Notes under the pieces: model-generated | Seen by the model: only the letters and a program-made list of their open reading frames with translations | What the model was told of the DNA's origin: nothing | Database searches by the model: none | From: Salipiger profundus | GTDB taxonomy: Bacteria; Pseudomonadota; Alphaproteobacteria; Rhodobacterales; Rhodobacteraceae | DNA: 64,000 nt | Direction of reading: 5' to 3' | NCBI RefSeq assembly: GCF_001969385.1 | Contig: NZ_CP014796.1 | Location: forward strand, 868,001 to 932,000 | Part shown: one piece after another, positions 54,528-62,691 of the stretch | How the letters are laid out: each line of letters opens with the position of its first letter | Numbering within the stretch: position 1 is the stretch's first letter | Translations under genes and position numbers: made by a program

Positions 54528-55220
54528 ATGACCCTTCTCAGCCCCGAGGAATGGCAGGCCGTCGCGCTGTCGTTGCGCGTCGCGCTCTGGGCGACGCTCG
54601 CCGGTCTGCCATTCGGGGTGCTCACCGCCTACGCGCTGGCGCGCTGGGAGTTTCCCGGCAAGCAGGTCGTGAACGGGCTCGTGCACCTGCCGCTGATCCT
54701 GCCGCCGGTGGTGACCGGCTACCTGCTGCTGCTGACCTTCGGGACGCGGGGCCCCATCGGTGCGCCCCTGAAGGAGATCGGTATCGTCTTCGCCTTCCGC
54801 TGGACCGGTGCGGCACTCGCGGCGGGGATCATGGCGTTTCCGCTCATGGTGCGGGCCATCCGGCTCTCGATCGAGGCCGTCGACCCCCGCCTTGAAGAGG
54901 CGGGCGCCACGCTCGGCGCCTCGCGGCTCTGGGTCTTTGCCACCGTCACCCTGCCGCTCATCCTGCCGGGGGTGCTTGCGGGGGCGATCCTCGCCTTCGC
55001 CAAGGCCATGGGAGAATTCGGCGCGACGATCACCTTCGTGTCGAACATCCCCGGCCAGACCCAGACCTTGCCCTCGGCGATCTATGCCTTCCTGCAAATC
55101 CCCGGCGGCGAGGCCTCGGCGCTGCGGCTCGTGGTGGTGTCAGTCGTCATCGCCATGACCGCGCTGATCCTCTCCGAGGTCATGTCGCGCCGCATCGCGC
55201 GCAGGATCTCGGGCGCATGA
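54528..55220 (+). CDS. modB: Molybdate ABC transporter permease
   Basis: A 230-aa inner-membrane subunit with about five to six helices. The EAA-type cytoplasmic loop is EEAGATLGASRLWVFATVTL, which docks onto ModC. AFAKAMGEFGATITFVSNIPG is a ModB hallmark. It starts 9 bases after modA, and its 3' end overlaps modC by 4 bases (ATGA). Confidence 0.95.
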   Translation: MTLLSPEEWQAVALSLRVALWATLAGLPFGVLTAYALARWEFPGKQVVNGLVHLPLILPPVVTGYLLLLTFGTRGPIGAPLKEIGIVFAFRWTGAALAAGIMAFPLMVRAIRLSIEAVDPRLEEAGATLGASRLWVFATVTLPLILPGVLAGAILAFAKAMGEFGATITFVSNIPGQTQTLPSAIYAFLQIPGGEASALRLVVVSVVIAMTALILSEVMSRRIARRISGA

Positions 55221-56320
55221 GCCTGACCGTCGCGCTTCGCCATCGTCTCGGCCATTTCGACATGGATGTGGCGTTCGATGCCCCGCCCGGCCTGACCGTG
55301 CTCTACGGGCGGTCCGGCTCGGGCAAGACCACGATCATCAACGCCGTCGCCGGCCTGCTGCGCCCGGATGCCGGTCGCATCGCGGTCGACGGCCGGGTGC
55401 TCTTCGACAGCGAGGCGCGGGTCTGCCTCCCGCCGCACAAGCGCCGGCTCGGCTACATCTTCCAGGATGCGCGGCTGTTTCCACATCTCACGGTGCGGCA
55501 GAACCTGCTCTACGGGCGGCACTTCGCCCCCGAGCCCGCGCCCGAGGCCCGCATCGACCACGTCGTCGAGATGCTCGGCATCGGCCCACTGCTCGCCCGG
55601 CGGCCCGGACGACTTTCGGGCGGCGAACGCCAGCGGGTCGCCATCGGCCGGGCGTTGCTCGCGAGCCCGCGCCTGATCCTTGCCGACGAACCTCTGGCCG
55701 CCCTCGACGAGGCGCGCAAGGCCGAGATCCTGCCCTACTTCGAGCGGCTGCGCGACGAGGTGGCGACGCCCATCCTCTACGTCAGCCACGCCCCGAACGA
55801 GGTTGCCCGGCTCGCGACCGAGGTCATCGCCCTTCAGGACGGGCGCGTCGTCGGCCAGGGCTCGGCGACCGAGCTGCTGGGAGATCCCGGCGTGACACCC
55901 CTGGGGGCCGGTGCCGCAGGCGCGGTGCTCGAGGTTCGGGTGGTGGATCAGCACGCCGACGGGCTGACCGAGCTTGAGGCGCCCGGCGGCCTGCGTCTTC
56001 TCGTGCCCGAGGTCGAAGCCCCGGCAGGCACGCGCCTGCGGGTGCAGATCGCGGCGCAGGACGTCATGCTCGCCACGCGGGAACCACGCGACATCTCGGC
56101 GCTCAACATCTTCAGGGCCCGCGTGCGGACGTTGCGCATGGGCGACGGCCCCGGTGCGCTCGTCCAGCTCGACGCGGGCGGCGACCTGATGCTGTCGCGG
56201 ATCACGCGTCGCTCGGTGACCACGCTCGGGCTGAGGGAAGGCCAGGAGGTCTTCGCCATCATCAAGGCGGTCTCGGTCGCCAAGGATGCCATCGCCCGTG
56301 CCCGACGCGCGGACGGCTGA
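55217..56320 (+). CDS. modC: Molybdate ABC transporter ATP-binding protein
   Basis: A 367-aa ATPase. YGRSGSGKTT (Walker A, about 30-39), LSGGERQRVAIGRALL (signature), ILADEPLAALDE (Walker B) and the SHAPNE switch are intact. The C-terminal region from about residue 290 is a Mop/TOBE domain that should bind molybdate and inhibit uptake. It completes the operon; a phosphoesterase operon follows on the same strand after 156 bases. Confidence 0.95.
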   Translation: MSLTVALRHRLGHFDMDVAFDAPPGLTVLYGRSGSGKTTIINAVAGLLRPDAGRIAVDGRVLFDSEARVCLPPHKRRLGYIFQDARLFPHLTVRQNLLYGRHFAPEPAPEARIDHVVEMLGIGPLLARRPGRLSGGERQRVAIGRALLASPRLILADEPLAALDEARKAEILPYFERLRDEVATPILYVSHAPNEVARLATEVIALQDGRVVGQGSATELLGDPGVTPLGAGAAGAVLEVRVVDQHADGLTELEAPGGLRLLVPEVEAPAGTRLRVQIAAQDVMLATREPRDISALNIFRARVRTLRMGDGPGALVQLDAGGDLMLSRITRRSVTTLGLREGQEVFAIIKAVSVAKDAIARARRADG

Positions 56321-56391
56321 CGCGACCAAGACATTCCGTCGCAGGGCAGAAAGCATCCGCGACTTGACGGGAACGCCGAGCCGCCCAACTT

Positions 56392-56435
56392 CGTTAGTAA
56401 GCCGTTAGTTGCACGTCATATTCCCGATACATCCT
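56392..56435. promoter_or_regulatory. Four 11-bp-phased units, candidate PHO box
   Basis: Four 11-base units follow one another: CGTTAGTAAGC, CGTTAGTTGCA, CGTCATATTCC and CGATACATCCT. The third keeps the GTCAT core of the PhoB half-site; the others are degenerate. Eleven-base spacing of direct repeats is how PhoB binds. TACATA (56439-56444) follows as a possible -10. The match is partial. Confidence 0.4.
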
Positions 56436-56476
56436 GCCTACATAAGGCGGACGAGCGAACAAGGAAGTTGCCCCGC

Positions 56477-57307
56477 ATGCCGTCCTCTCCCGCCGGCAAA
56501 GACGCCCAGAGCAGCCTTCGGAGCGTATTTCTCTCCGATCTGCACCTCGGGGCCCGCGCCTGCCGACCGTCCCAAGTCCTGAACTTCCTGCGCGAGGTCG
56601 ACGCGGCCAAGATCTACCTCGTGGGTGACATCTTCGATCTCTGGCACGGCGGACGGATCTACTGGAGCGACACACATGAGGCCGTGCTTTCCGACCTGAG
56701 AGACCGGGCAAGGGACGGCGCACGCATCGTCTACCTGCCGGGCAACCACGACGCCGTCATGCGGGCCCCGGATGCCAATATCGAAGACTGGGAACTGCGC
56801 GAGGCGGTCATCCACAAGACCGCCGAAGGGCGCCGGCTTCTCGTGCTGCACGGCGACCAGTGTGACCCCCGCTTCCTGCGCTGGCATTTCATGACCCGTC
56901 TCGGCAGCCGGCTCGACGCGGTGCTGCGACAGGTGGACGACTGGCAACGCAAGCGGGGCGAGCTATCGCCCGAGGATCGCAGCCCGGCCCAGCGTATCAT
57001 CGACCGCGCCAACCAACTGATGGCGATGGGCGACCGGTTCGAGCAGCGGCTGATCCGGCTGGCGCGCGCCTCCGGCACGACCGGGGTGATCTGCGGCCAC
57101 TCTCACAAGCCTGCCCTGCGCCAGCACGAGGGTATCCTCTACGCCAACTGCGGCGACTGGATCGACAGCCTCACCGCGCTCGCCGAGGACCAGCGCGGCC
57201 AGCTCCGGCTCATCGAACATGTGCCCGCGCCGCAGCCCAGCGCGTCCCGTGCCCTGCCCGCGCAGGCCGCAGCCGAAAAGGGCGCGCTCGCCGGAGGTGT
57301 CGCATGA
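56477..57307 (+). CDS. plcP: Metallophosphoesterase, LpxH-like; by context PlcP-type phospholipase C
   Basis: A 276-aa calcineurin-like enzyme. Metal motifs are SDLHLG (D21, H23), GDIFD (D51), GNHD (N90, H91), HGDQCD (H125) and GHSHKP (H208, H210). Automatic annotation would call it UDP-2,3-diacylglucosamine diphosphatase. However, the adjoining GT21 gene fits the PlcP-Agt pair, where PlcP splits phosphatidylethanolamine to diacylglycerol under phosphate stress. That assignment is from context. AAGGAAG precedes the ATG; an upstream in-frame TTG at 56468 is possible. Its stop overlaps the next gene by 4 bases. Confidence 0.75.
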   Translation: MPSSPAGKDAQSSLRSVFLSDLHLGARACRPSQVLNFLREVDAAKIYLVGDIFDLWHGGRIYWSDTHEAVLSDLRDRARDGARIVYLPGNHDAVMRAPDANIEDWELREAVIHKTAEGRRLLVLHGDQCDPRFLRWHFMTRLGSRLDAVLRQVDDWQRKRGELSPEDRSPAQRIIDRANQLMAMGDRFEQRLIRLARASGTTGVICGHSHKPALRQHEGILYANCGDWIDSLTALAEDQRGQLRLIEHVPAPQPSASRALPAQAAAEKGALAGGVA

Positions 57308-58431
57308 TCGAAGCCATTCTGTTTGCCATCGTCGCCGCGACACTCGGTACCCACCTGCTCACCGCCGCGCTGGCCGCGTGGCGTCACCGGTCGGCAGCCG
57401 CTCCCGACACCGAGGACCACCGGCTGCCCTACGTTTCGCTCGTGCGGCCCGTCTGCGGCGTCGATGCCTTCGACGCCGAGACGCTGGCCTCGTCCTTCCG
57501 GCAGGATTACCCGCGCTACGAGATCATCTTCTGCGCCCCCTCGGAAAGCGATCCGGCGGTCGCGCTGGTGCGCCGCCTGATCGCCGAGAACCCGCAGATC
57601 GAGGCGACGCTCCTCTGCGGCGAAACCCGGATGAGTGGCAACCCCAAGCTCAACAACGTCGCCAAGGGCTACCGCGCGGCCCGCAGCGAATGGGTGGTGA
57701 TGACCGACAGCAACCTGCTGCTGCCGCCGGACTACCTGCGCACGCTCGCCGCCACATGGCAAAGCGACACGGGGCTTGTCTCCTCGCCGCCGTCGGGCAT
57801 CCGCCCGGGCAACTTCTGGGGCGCCGTGGAATGCGCCTTTCTCAATACATCGCAGGGGCGCTGGCAGCTCGCGGCCGACTCGCTGGGCATGGGCTTCGCG
57901 CAAGGCAAGACGCTGTTCTGGAACCGCAAGGTGCTGGAAGCCGGCGGCGGCCTGCCTGCCCTTGGCCGAAACCTTGCCGAGGATGTCGCCTCGACCAAGC
58001 TGGTGCGGGCGCAGGGCCTGCGGGTCCGGCTGACCCCTAAGCTCTTTCCGCAACCCGTGGGCGACCGCAGCGCGCGTTTCGTATGGGACCGCCAGCTGCG
58101 CTGGAGCCGCGTCCGGCGTGACGGCTTTCCGCTGATCTTCATGGCCGAGATCGCGCAGGGGCCGCTGGTGCCGGTCGCGGCCCTCGTCACCCTCGCGGCG
58201 CTGGGAACGGTGCCGTGGATTCTGCTCCCGGTGCTGCTGCTGGCCTGGTATGGGGCAGAGATCGCGCTGGCGCGCGTTGCCGGCTGGCCGGCAACGCCCC
58301 GAGACCTGGCCGCGATGATCGTCCGGGACGCCTTGCTTCCGGCGCTCTGGCTTGCCACATGGACGGGGCGCGGCATCACGTGGCGCGGAACGGATATGGC
58401 GCCCGCAGGCACGGCGGGCCCTGCGGAGTAG
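57304..58431 (+). CDS. agt: GT21 glycosyltransferase (ceramide/diacylglycerol glucosyltransferase type)
   Basis: A 375-aa membrane enzyme with an N-terminal anchor and C-terminal membrane helices (about 285-345). The GT21 signature is complete: SESD around 80, VMTDSN with D135, AEDV with D227, and the RQLRW motif (263-267). Relatives make glucosylceramide or glycosyl-diacylglycerol. Coupled to the PlcP-like enzyme (ATGA overlap), diacylglycerol is the likely acceptor, giving a glycolipid that replaces phospholipid. A ceramide acceptor is not excluded. Confidence 0.82.
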   Translation: MIEAILFAIVAATLGTHLLTAALAAWRHRSAAAPDTEDHRLPYVSLVRPVCGVDAFDAETLASSFRQDYPRYEIIFCAPSESDPAVALVRRLIAENPQIEATLLCGETRMSGNPKLNNVAKGYRAARSEWVVMTDSNLLLPPDYLRTLAATWQSDTGLVSSPPSGIRPGNFWGAVECAFLNTSQGRWQLAADSLGMGFAQGKTLFWNRKVLEAGGGLPALGRNLAEDVASTKLVRAQGLRVRLTPKLFPQPVGDRSARFVWDRQLRWSRVRRDGFPLIFMAEIAQGPLVPVAALVTLAALGTVPWILLPVLLLAWYGAEIALARVAGWPATPRDLAAMIVRDALLPALWLATWTGRGITWRGTDMAPAGTAGPAE

Positions 58432-58434
58432 GCC

Positions 58435-59007
58435 TTGTTCGGATTGGAAACAGTGACGGCCCTGATCGCCAAGAACGGTCTGGCCATCGTGGCGCCCATC
58501 GCGGTGCTTGAGGGGCCCATCGTCACGGTCATCGCCGCATGGCTCGCCAGCCGCGGCCTGCTCGACGTATGGAGCGTCAGCGTCGTGGTCATCCTCGCGG
58601 ATCTCTTCGGCGACGTGCTGTTCTACGCCCTCGGGCGCTGGGGCCTGCATCGCCTGCCGCTGCGCTGGCGCTACCGGATGGGCCTGAGCCGGGGGCGGCT
58701 CGCGCAGGTGGCCGGGCATTTCAAGGACCGGGGCGGACGCACGCTCGTCTTCGGCAAGCTCACCCATTCCGCCGGGGCCGCGGTGCTGGTCGCCGCCGGG
58801 CTGGCGCGGATGCCGATGCTGAAGTTCTTCTGGGTCAACCTTCTGGCAACGATCCCCAAGAGCCTGTTCTTCGTGGTGATCGGCTATGCCTTCGGCGCCG
58901 CCTACAGCCAGATCGACGACTGGATCGCCCGCGCCTCGCTGCTTCTGCTCGGCCTGCTCGTCATGGGTGGCATCATCTGGTTTCTCAAGCGCGCGGCCCG
59001 GAAATGA
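58435..59007 (+). CDS. DedA/VTT-domain membrane protein
   Basis: A 190-aa inner-membrane protein with the VTT (SNARE-associated) domain: LEGPIVTVIAAWLASRGLL, ILADLFGDVLFYALGRWG and GKLTHSAGAAVLVAAGLARM. The start is TTG at 58435 with GGAG upstream, three bases after the GT21 stop. DedA proteins have been linked to phospholipid or undecaprenyl-phosphate flipping. Here it may move a glycolipid or its donor across the membrane, which is an inference from the operon. Its stop overlaps the following GT2 gene. Confidence 0.8.
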   Translation: MFGLETVTALIAKNGLAIVAPIAVLEGPIVTVIAAWLASRGLLDVWSVSVVVILADLFGDVLFYALGRWGLHRLPLRWRYRMGLSRGRLAQVAGHFKDRGGRTLVFGKLTHSAGAAVLVAAGLARMPMLKFFWVNLLATIPKSLFFVVIGYAFGAAYSQIDDWIARASLLLLGLLVMGGIIWFLKRAARK

Positions 59008-59705
59008 CACGGGCGCCGACCATCTCCTGCATCATCCCCGCCTACAACGAGGCTCCGCGCATCGGCGCGGTGCTGGCGGCGGTGAAGGGGCACCCGATGA
59101 TCGACGAGGTCATCGTGGTCGATGACGGCTCGGCCGACGGCACCGCCGACGAGGCCGACCGGCACGCGGCGGACGCCCCCGCACTGCGCGTCTTCCGCCA
59201 GCCCCGGAACGGCGGCAAGACCCGCGCCGTGGCGCGCGGAATCGCGGAGGCGCGGTGCAGCCACATCCTGCTTCTCGACAGCGACCTGCTCGGGCTCGAC
59301 GCGGACCAGATCGGCGCGCTGATCTCCCCGGTGACCGAGGGGCGGGCCGAGGCCACGCTCAGCCTGCGCCGCAACGCGCCCCTGCCCTGGCGACTGATCG
59401 GGATCGACTACATCTCGGGCGAGCGCGTGATGCCGCGCCACCTGCTGGCCGACCGGACCGACACGCTGCAAGAACTGCCGCGCTTCGGGCTCGAGGTCTT
59501 CATCAACCGGCTGTGGCTCGAGGCCGACCTGCGGGTCGCCGTGGTCCGCTGGCCCGGCGTCGAGAGCCCCTTCAAGCACGAGAAGCGCGGCGGCTGGATC
59601 GACGGGCTGCGCGCCGACGTCGCCATGCTGGGCGACATCTTCCGCACCGTGCCGCCGACCGAGACCCTGCGCCAGATCCGCGGCCTGCGCGCCCGGCGCG
59701 TCTGA
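59004..59705 (+). CDS. Family 2 glycosyltransferase
   Basis: A 233-aa soluble GT2 enzyme. CIIPAYNEAPRIGAVLAAV, VVDDGSADGTADEAD and LLDSDLLGLDAD carry the donor-binding aspartates. Unlike dolichol-phosphate sugar synthases it has no C-terminal membrane helices. The ATG overlaps the DedA stop (ATGA), so it belongs to the same lipid operon and may add a second sugar or make a lipid-linked donor. It ends 7 bases from the convergent Rieske gene. Confidence 0.82.
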   Translation: MTRAPTISCIIPAYNEAPRIGAVLAAVKGHPMIDEVIVVDDGSADGTADEADRHAADAPALRVFRQPRNGGKTRAVARGIAEARCSHILLLDSDLLGLDADQIGALISPVTEGRAEATLSLRRNAPLPWRLIGIDYISGERVMPRHLLADRTDTLQELPRFGLEVFINRLWLEADLRVAVVRWPGVESPFKHEKRGGWIDGLRADVAMLGDIFRTVPPTETLRQIRGLRARRV

Positions 59706-59712
59706 GCCACGC

Positions 59713-60837
59713 TCAGCCAGGCATACGCCCGGCGATCCAGCGCGCGAACTCGTAGTTTGGCCGCTCCAGGTGCGACAGGGCACCGGGTTTCGCGTGGCGC
59801 GCCTGCATGCCCTTCCAGACCCGCTCGGTGCAGCCCCGGTCCTCGTCGTTGACCGCATCGAGCAGCGTCTTCAGCGCCTCGAAATGCGCCGGTGCTTCGG
59901 GATCGCTGGCGAAATCCGGGTGCAACCCGCCGCCGTAGAGGATCTTCACGTGCCCCGGCCCGTCGGGCGTGAGGCAGAGATACCAGAAATACCCCGGCGT
60001 GAGGGTAATCATCAGCGACGGGTAGACCGAGATGAGCCACGTCCGGTAACGGTCGTCTCCCTCGAGCGTGGTGTTGTCCCGGTGCGCGATGCTCAGCGCC
60101 ACCGAGTCGTCCTTGAGGATGTGGTGGAAGTTGAAGCCCGGGAAGCCCTCGGGACAGGTCATCTTCTTCAGGTCCACGGCGCCGCCGATGGTGCCCCCGT
60201 GGCACATCGGCAGGTGGTAGCTCTCCATGAAGTTCTCGGCGAGGATCTTCCAGTTGGTGTTCCAGCGATGCTCTTCGCGGAAGACCTCGACGTAATCCTG
60301 CATCGGCAGGTAGCCGACGAGATCGTCCATCTCGCGCAGCGTCTCCCCGGGCTCGGGCAGGTCGGGGTCGAGCGTGACCATGATCCATCCCTTCCAGTCT
60401 ACGCAGCGGATTGCCGGCAGGCCGGAGGCTTCCTTGCAGAAGCTCTCGTTGAGCTCCATCGCCGGCGCACCGCGCAGCGAGCCATCGAGGTTGTAGGTCC
60501 ATGCGTGGTAGGGGCAGATGATCGTCCGCACGGTGCCGCGCCCCTCCAGCAGGATCGACATGCGGTGCCGGCAGACGTTCGACATCGCCCGCAGCGTCCC
60601 CTGCCGGTCGCGCAGCACGATGATCGGCTCACCGGCGATCTCCATCGTCAGGTAGTCGCCCGGCGCCTTCAGCGCGTCGGCACGGCCCGCGCAGAGCCAG
60701 CTTTTCGCGAAGACGTGCTCCTGCTCGAGCGCGAGGAAGGTCTCGGAGGTGTAGACGGAAATCGGCATCGCCCGCGCCGCCTCGAAGGGCGTGGCGACAT
60801 TGGCCCGAAGTTCGGCAGCCGGGTCGTGGATGGTCAT
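59713..60837 (-). CDS. Rieske non-haem iron oxygenase, alpha subunit, quaternary-ammonium type
   Basis: A 374-aa oxygenase. The Rieske cluster ligands are CRHR and CPYHAW. The mononuclear iron site is ENFMESYHLPMCH, where the bridging acidic residue is Glu, as in glycine-betaine and carnitine monooxygenases, instead of the Asp of aromatic dioxygenases. GGGAG precedes the ATG at 60837. No reductase gene is adjacent, so the electron donor is encoded elsewhere. Demethylation or hydroxylation of a quaternary amine is plausible; the substrate is unknown. Confidence 0.82.
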   Translation of the reverse strand: MTIHDPAAELRANVATPFEAARAMPISVYTSETFLALEQEHVFAKSWLCAGRADALKAPGDYLTMEIAGEPIIVLRDRQGTLRAMSNVCRHRMSILLEGRGTVRTIICPYHAWTYNLDGSLRGAPAMELNESFCKEASGLPAIRCVDWKGWIMVTLDPDLPEPGETLREMDDLVGYLPMQDYVEVFREEHRWNTNWKILAENFMESYHLPMCHGGTIGGAVDLKKMTCPEGFPGFNFHHILKDDSVALSIAHRDNTTLEGDDRYRTWLISVYPSLMITLTPGYFWYLCLTPDGPGHVKILYGGGLHPDFASDPEAPAHFEALKTLLDAVNDEDRGCTERVWKGMQARHAKPGALSHLERPNYEFARWIAGRMPG

Positions 60838-61146
60838 GCTCTGGGCTCCCGCAACGCGCGCCACGGCAGCACATGGAACCGCCGGGCAGGATCAAGTCGT
60901 CCTCCGACCGCGGGCCCGCGTCAAGTGACGGGCCGCATCGCGAGGACGAGACAGGATTGCCCGACCTGCGCATTCGGGAAAAGAAAGGCATTTCGAAGCC
61001 TGGCTTCGGCATTTCCGAGGATGGAGGCGCCGGACACCATGCCCGCATTCCAAGCGGTGCCGGAATTCAGAGCGGGCGGCCCAAGGGACTGCCGCCCGCC
61101 CCGAGAGTCGCCCGGCCCCAATCGGCCGGGCGCCCCTGTCCGGTCG
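60838..61146. other. Intergenic region (309 bases) with two terminator-like hairpins
   Basis: No gene is seen. Two perfect 9-bp stems lie near its end: GCGGGCGGC/GCCGCCCGC (61072-61099) and CGCCCGGCC/GGCCGGGCG (61109-61132). They stand directly after the L,D-transpeptidase stop on the minus strand and probably stop its transcription. The rest should hold the Rieske-gene promoter, which I cannot define. Confidence 0.55.
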
Positions 61147-61704
61147 TCAGATCACCCGCACCTGCGTGCCGATGGGACATAGCTGGTAAAGCTCGGCGAT
61201 CTTCTCGTTGTAGAGACCGATGCAGCCGTCCGAACTGCGGCGGCCGATCTTCCGCGTATCGTGCGTGCCGTGGATGATATAGGCGGGCCAGCTCAGGTAC
61301 ATGGCATGGGTGCCCAGCGGGTTCTCGGGCCCCGGCGGGATCGGCTTCCAGTCGGGGTAGCGTTCGAGCTGCGAAGGCGTCGGCGTCCACGAGGGCCCCA
61401 CCTTCTTGCGCACGATCTCGGTGTAGCCACGTTTCGTCAGCTCTTCGGTGAGGGGCACCGACGTTGGATAGATCCGGTAGTCTTTGCCATCCCCGGACCA
61501 GAAGTGCAGCGCCCGCGAGGTGGTGTCGCAGACGACGCTCGCCTTGCCGAGATCCTCGAAGTGATCGCGCCAGTCCTGCATCGAAAAGCTGGACGTGTTG
61601 CGCCGTTGAATACCCTCGGCCCGGACGGTGGCGGGCAGCAGGGCCGTTCCGGCGACAGCCAGCCCGGTGGCGAGGGCATGGCGCCTCGTCAGGCGATCAG
61701 ACAT
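61147..61704 (-). CDS. L,D-transpeptidase (YkuD), exported
   Basis: A 185-aa exported transpeptidase. A twin-arginine-like signal (RRHALATGLAVAGTALLPA) leads to the YkuD domain. The active site is IHGTHDTRKIGRRSSDGCIG with the catalytic Cys; Asp replaces the more usual His before GC. It forms meso-DAP/meso-DAP cross-links or anchors proteins to peptidoglycan. AAGGAG precedes the ATG. A close functional relative lies just upstream on the same strand. Confidence 0.88.
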   Translation of the reverse strand: MSDRLTRRHALATGLAVAGTALLPATVRAEGIQRRNTSSFSMQDWRDHFEDLGKASVVCDTTSRALHFWSGDGKDYRIYPTSVPLTEELTKRGYTEIVRKKVGPSWTPTPSQLERYPDWKPIPPGPENPLGTHAMYLSWPAYIIHGTHDTRKIGRRSSDGCIGLYNEKIAELYQLCPIGTQVRVI

Positions 61705-61760
61705 GTTTTCCGCTCCTTGCTCAGCCGCGGCCACCTGCGGCCGCAGCCTCGCAAGACCAG

Positions 61761-61789
61761 CCGAGCCTTAAGCGAAACTTAAGGCTCGG
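61761..61789 (-). terminator. Perfect 12-bp hairpin after the lipoprotein L,D-transpeptidase
   Basis: Arms CCGAGCCTTAAG and CTTAAGGCTCGG around loop CGAAA. It lies 18 bases after the stop of the lipoprotein L,D-transpeptidase gene, upstream of the second one. No long T-tract follows. Confidence 0.6.
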
Positions 61790-61807
61790 TCGGCCCGCGG
61801 CAGAAGA

Positions 61808-62518
61808 TCAGGCGGCGGGCTCTTCGGCGCCATCATCGGCCGTCCATTTGCCGGCCTCGCTCTTGTCCAGCACGATGACCTGCGCACCCCGGTCGACCTC
61901 GTCTCCAAGATGGATGATGTCCTGGTTGAACAGGCGAATGCAGCCCGACGATGTGGCATGCCCGACGGTCCAGGGGCTCGGCGTGCCATGAATGCGGTAG
62001 AGCGTGTCCCGACCGTTGCGATAGAGGTAGAGCGCCCGTGCGCCCAGCGGGTTGTCGAGCCCGCCCGGCAGACCCGAGGCCACGGGGCCGTAGGTCTCGG
62101 GGTCGCGCTTCAGCATGTTCTTGGTGGGGGTCCACGATGGCCAGTCGCGCTTGACCGGGATCGTCGCCCTGCCCGAGAAGCTGTGCCCTGCCGCGCCCAC
62201 CGCCACGAGGTAGCGCATCGCGGTGTCGTCGCCTTGCAGGTGGTAAAGATACTTGCCGCCGGGATCGACCACGATGCTGCCCGCCGGATAGGGCGCGTGA
62301 TATTCCACCAGCTGCCGCTTCTTTTCCTCCGAGAGGTACTCGGCCGGAATCGCCGGAACCTCGATCCCCTCGTACTCCGTCGCGGCGTACATCGCGCGGG
62401 TCTCGGCGCTGATGCCGCCGGGCTGCATGGCCGCCGGAACGACGCCGCAGGCGGACAGCACCACCGGCAACGCCATGGCCAGTACCAGCGTCAGGCGGGT
62501 CTTGAGGAGTGCGATCAT
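61808..62518 (-). CDS. L,D-transpeptidase (YkuD), predicted lipoprotein
   Basis: A 236-aa YkuD enzyme with a lipobox (VVLSACGVV, Cys24), so it should be anchored in a membrane. The active site is RIHGTPSPWTVGHATSSGCI with the catalytic Cys. The middle is SIVVDPGGKYLYHL. Tandem genes with different anchoring suggest division of labour: one soluble or Tat-exported, one lipid-anchored. It is divergent from rimO. Confidence 0.9.
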   Translation of the reverse strand: MIALLKTRLTLVLAMALPVVLSACGVVPAAMQPGGISAETRAMYAATEYEGIEVPAIPAEYLSEEKKRQLVEYHAPYPAGSIVVDPGGKYLYHLQGDDTAMRYLVAVGAAGHSFSGRATIPVKRDWPSWTPTKNMLKRDPETYGPVASGLPGGLDNPLGARALYLYRNGRDTLYRIHGTPSPWTVGHATSSGCIRLFNQDIIHLGDEVDRGAQVIVLDKSEAGKWTADDGAEEPAA

Positions 62519-62596
62519 GTCATCTCTTTCATCATCTGGGGCCCGGCGGCGCGGCGCCTCGGGCCTTCGGTCTGCGAATTGCGAAACAAACTAAAC

Positions 62597-62611
62597 TTAA
62601 GACTGTCTTAA
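62597..62611. promoter_or_regulatory. Palindrome TTAAGAC-T-GTCTTAA between L,D-transpeptidase and rimO
   Basis: Perfect 7-bp arms with a one-base centre in a divergent gap, followed by an AAAGGAGG run. It could be an operator for either gene. Binding protein unknown. Confidence 0.4.
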
Positions 62612-62691
62612 AGGAGGTCGCGGGCGCGTGAGGTCAACCCCGTGGACCGTGAGGCCTTCCCCAAAGGCGCGGGCTCGCTTATATGCGCGCC

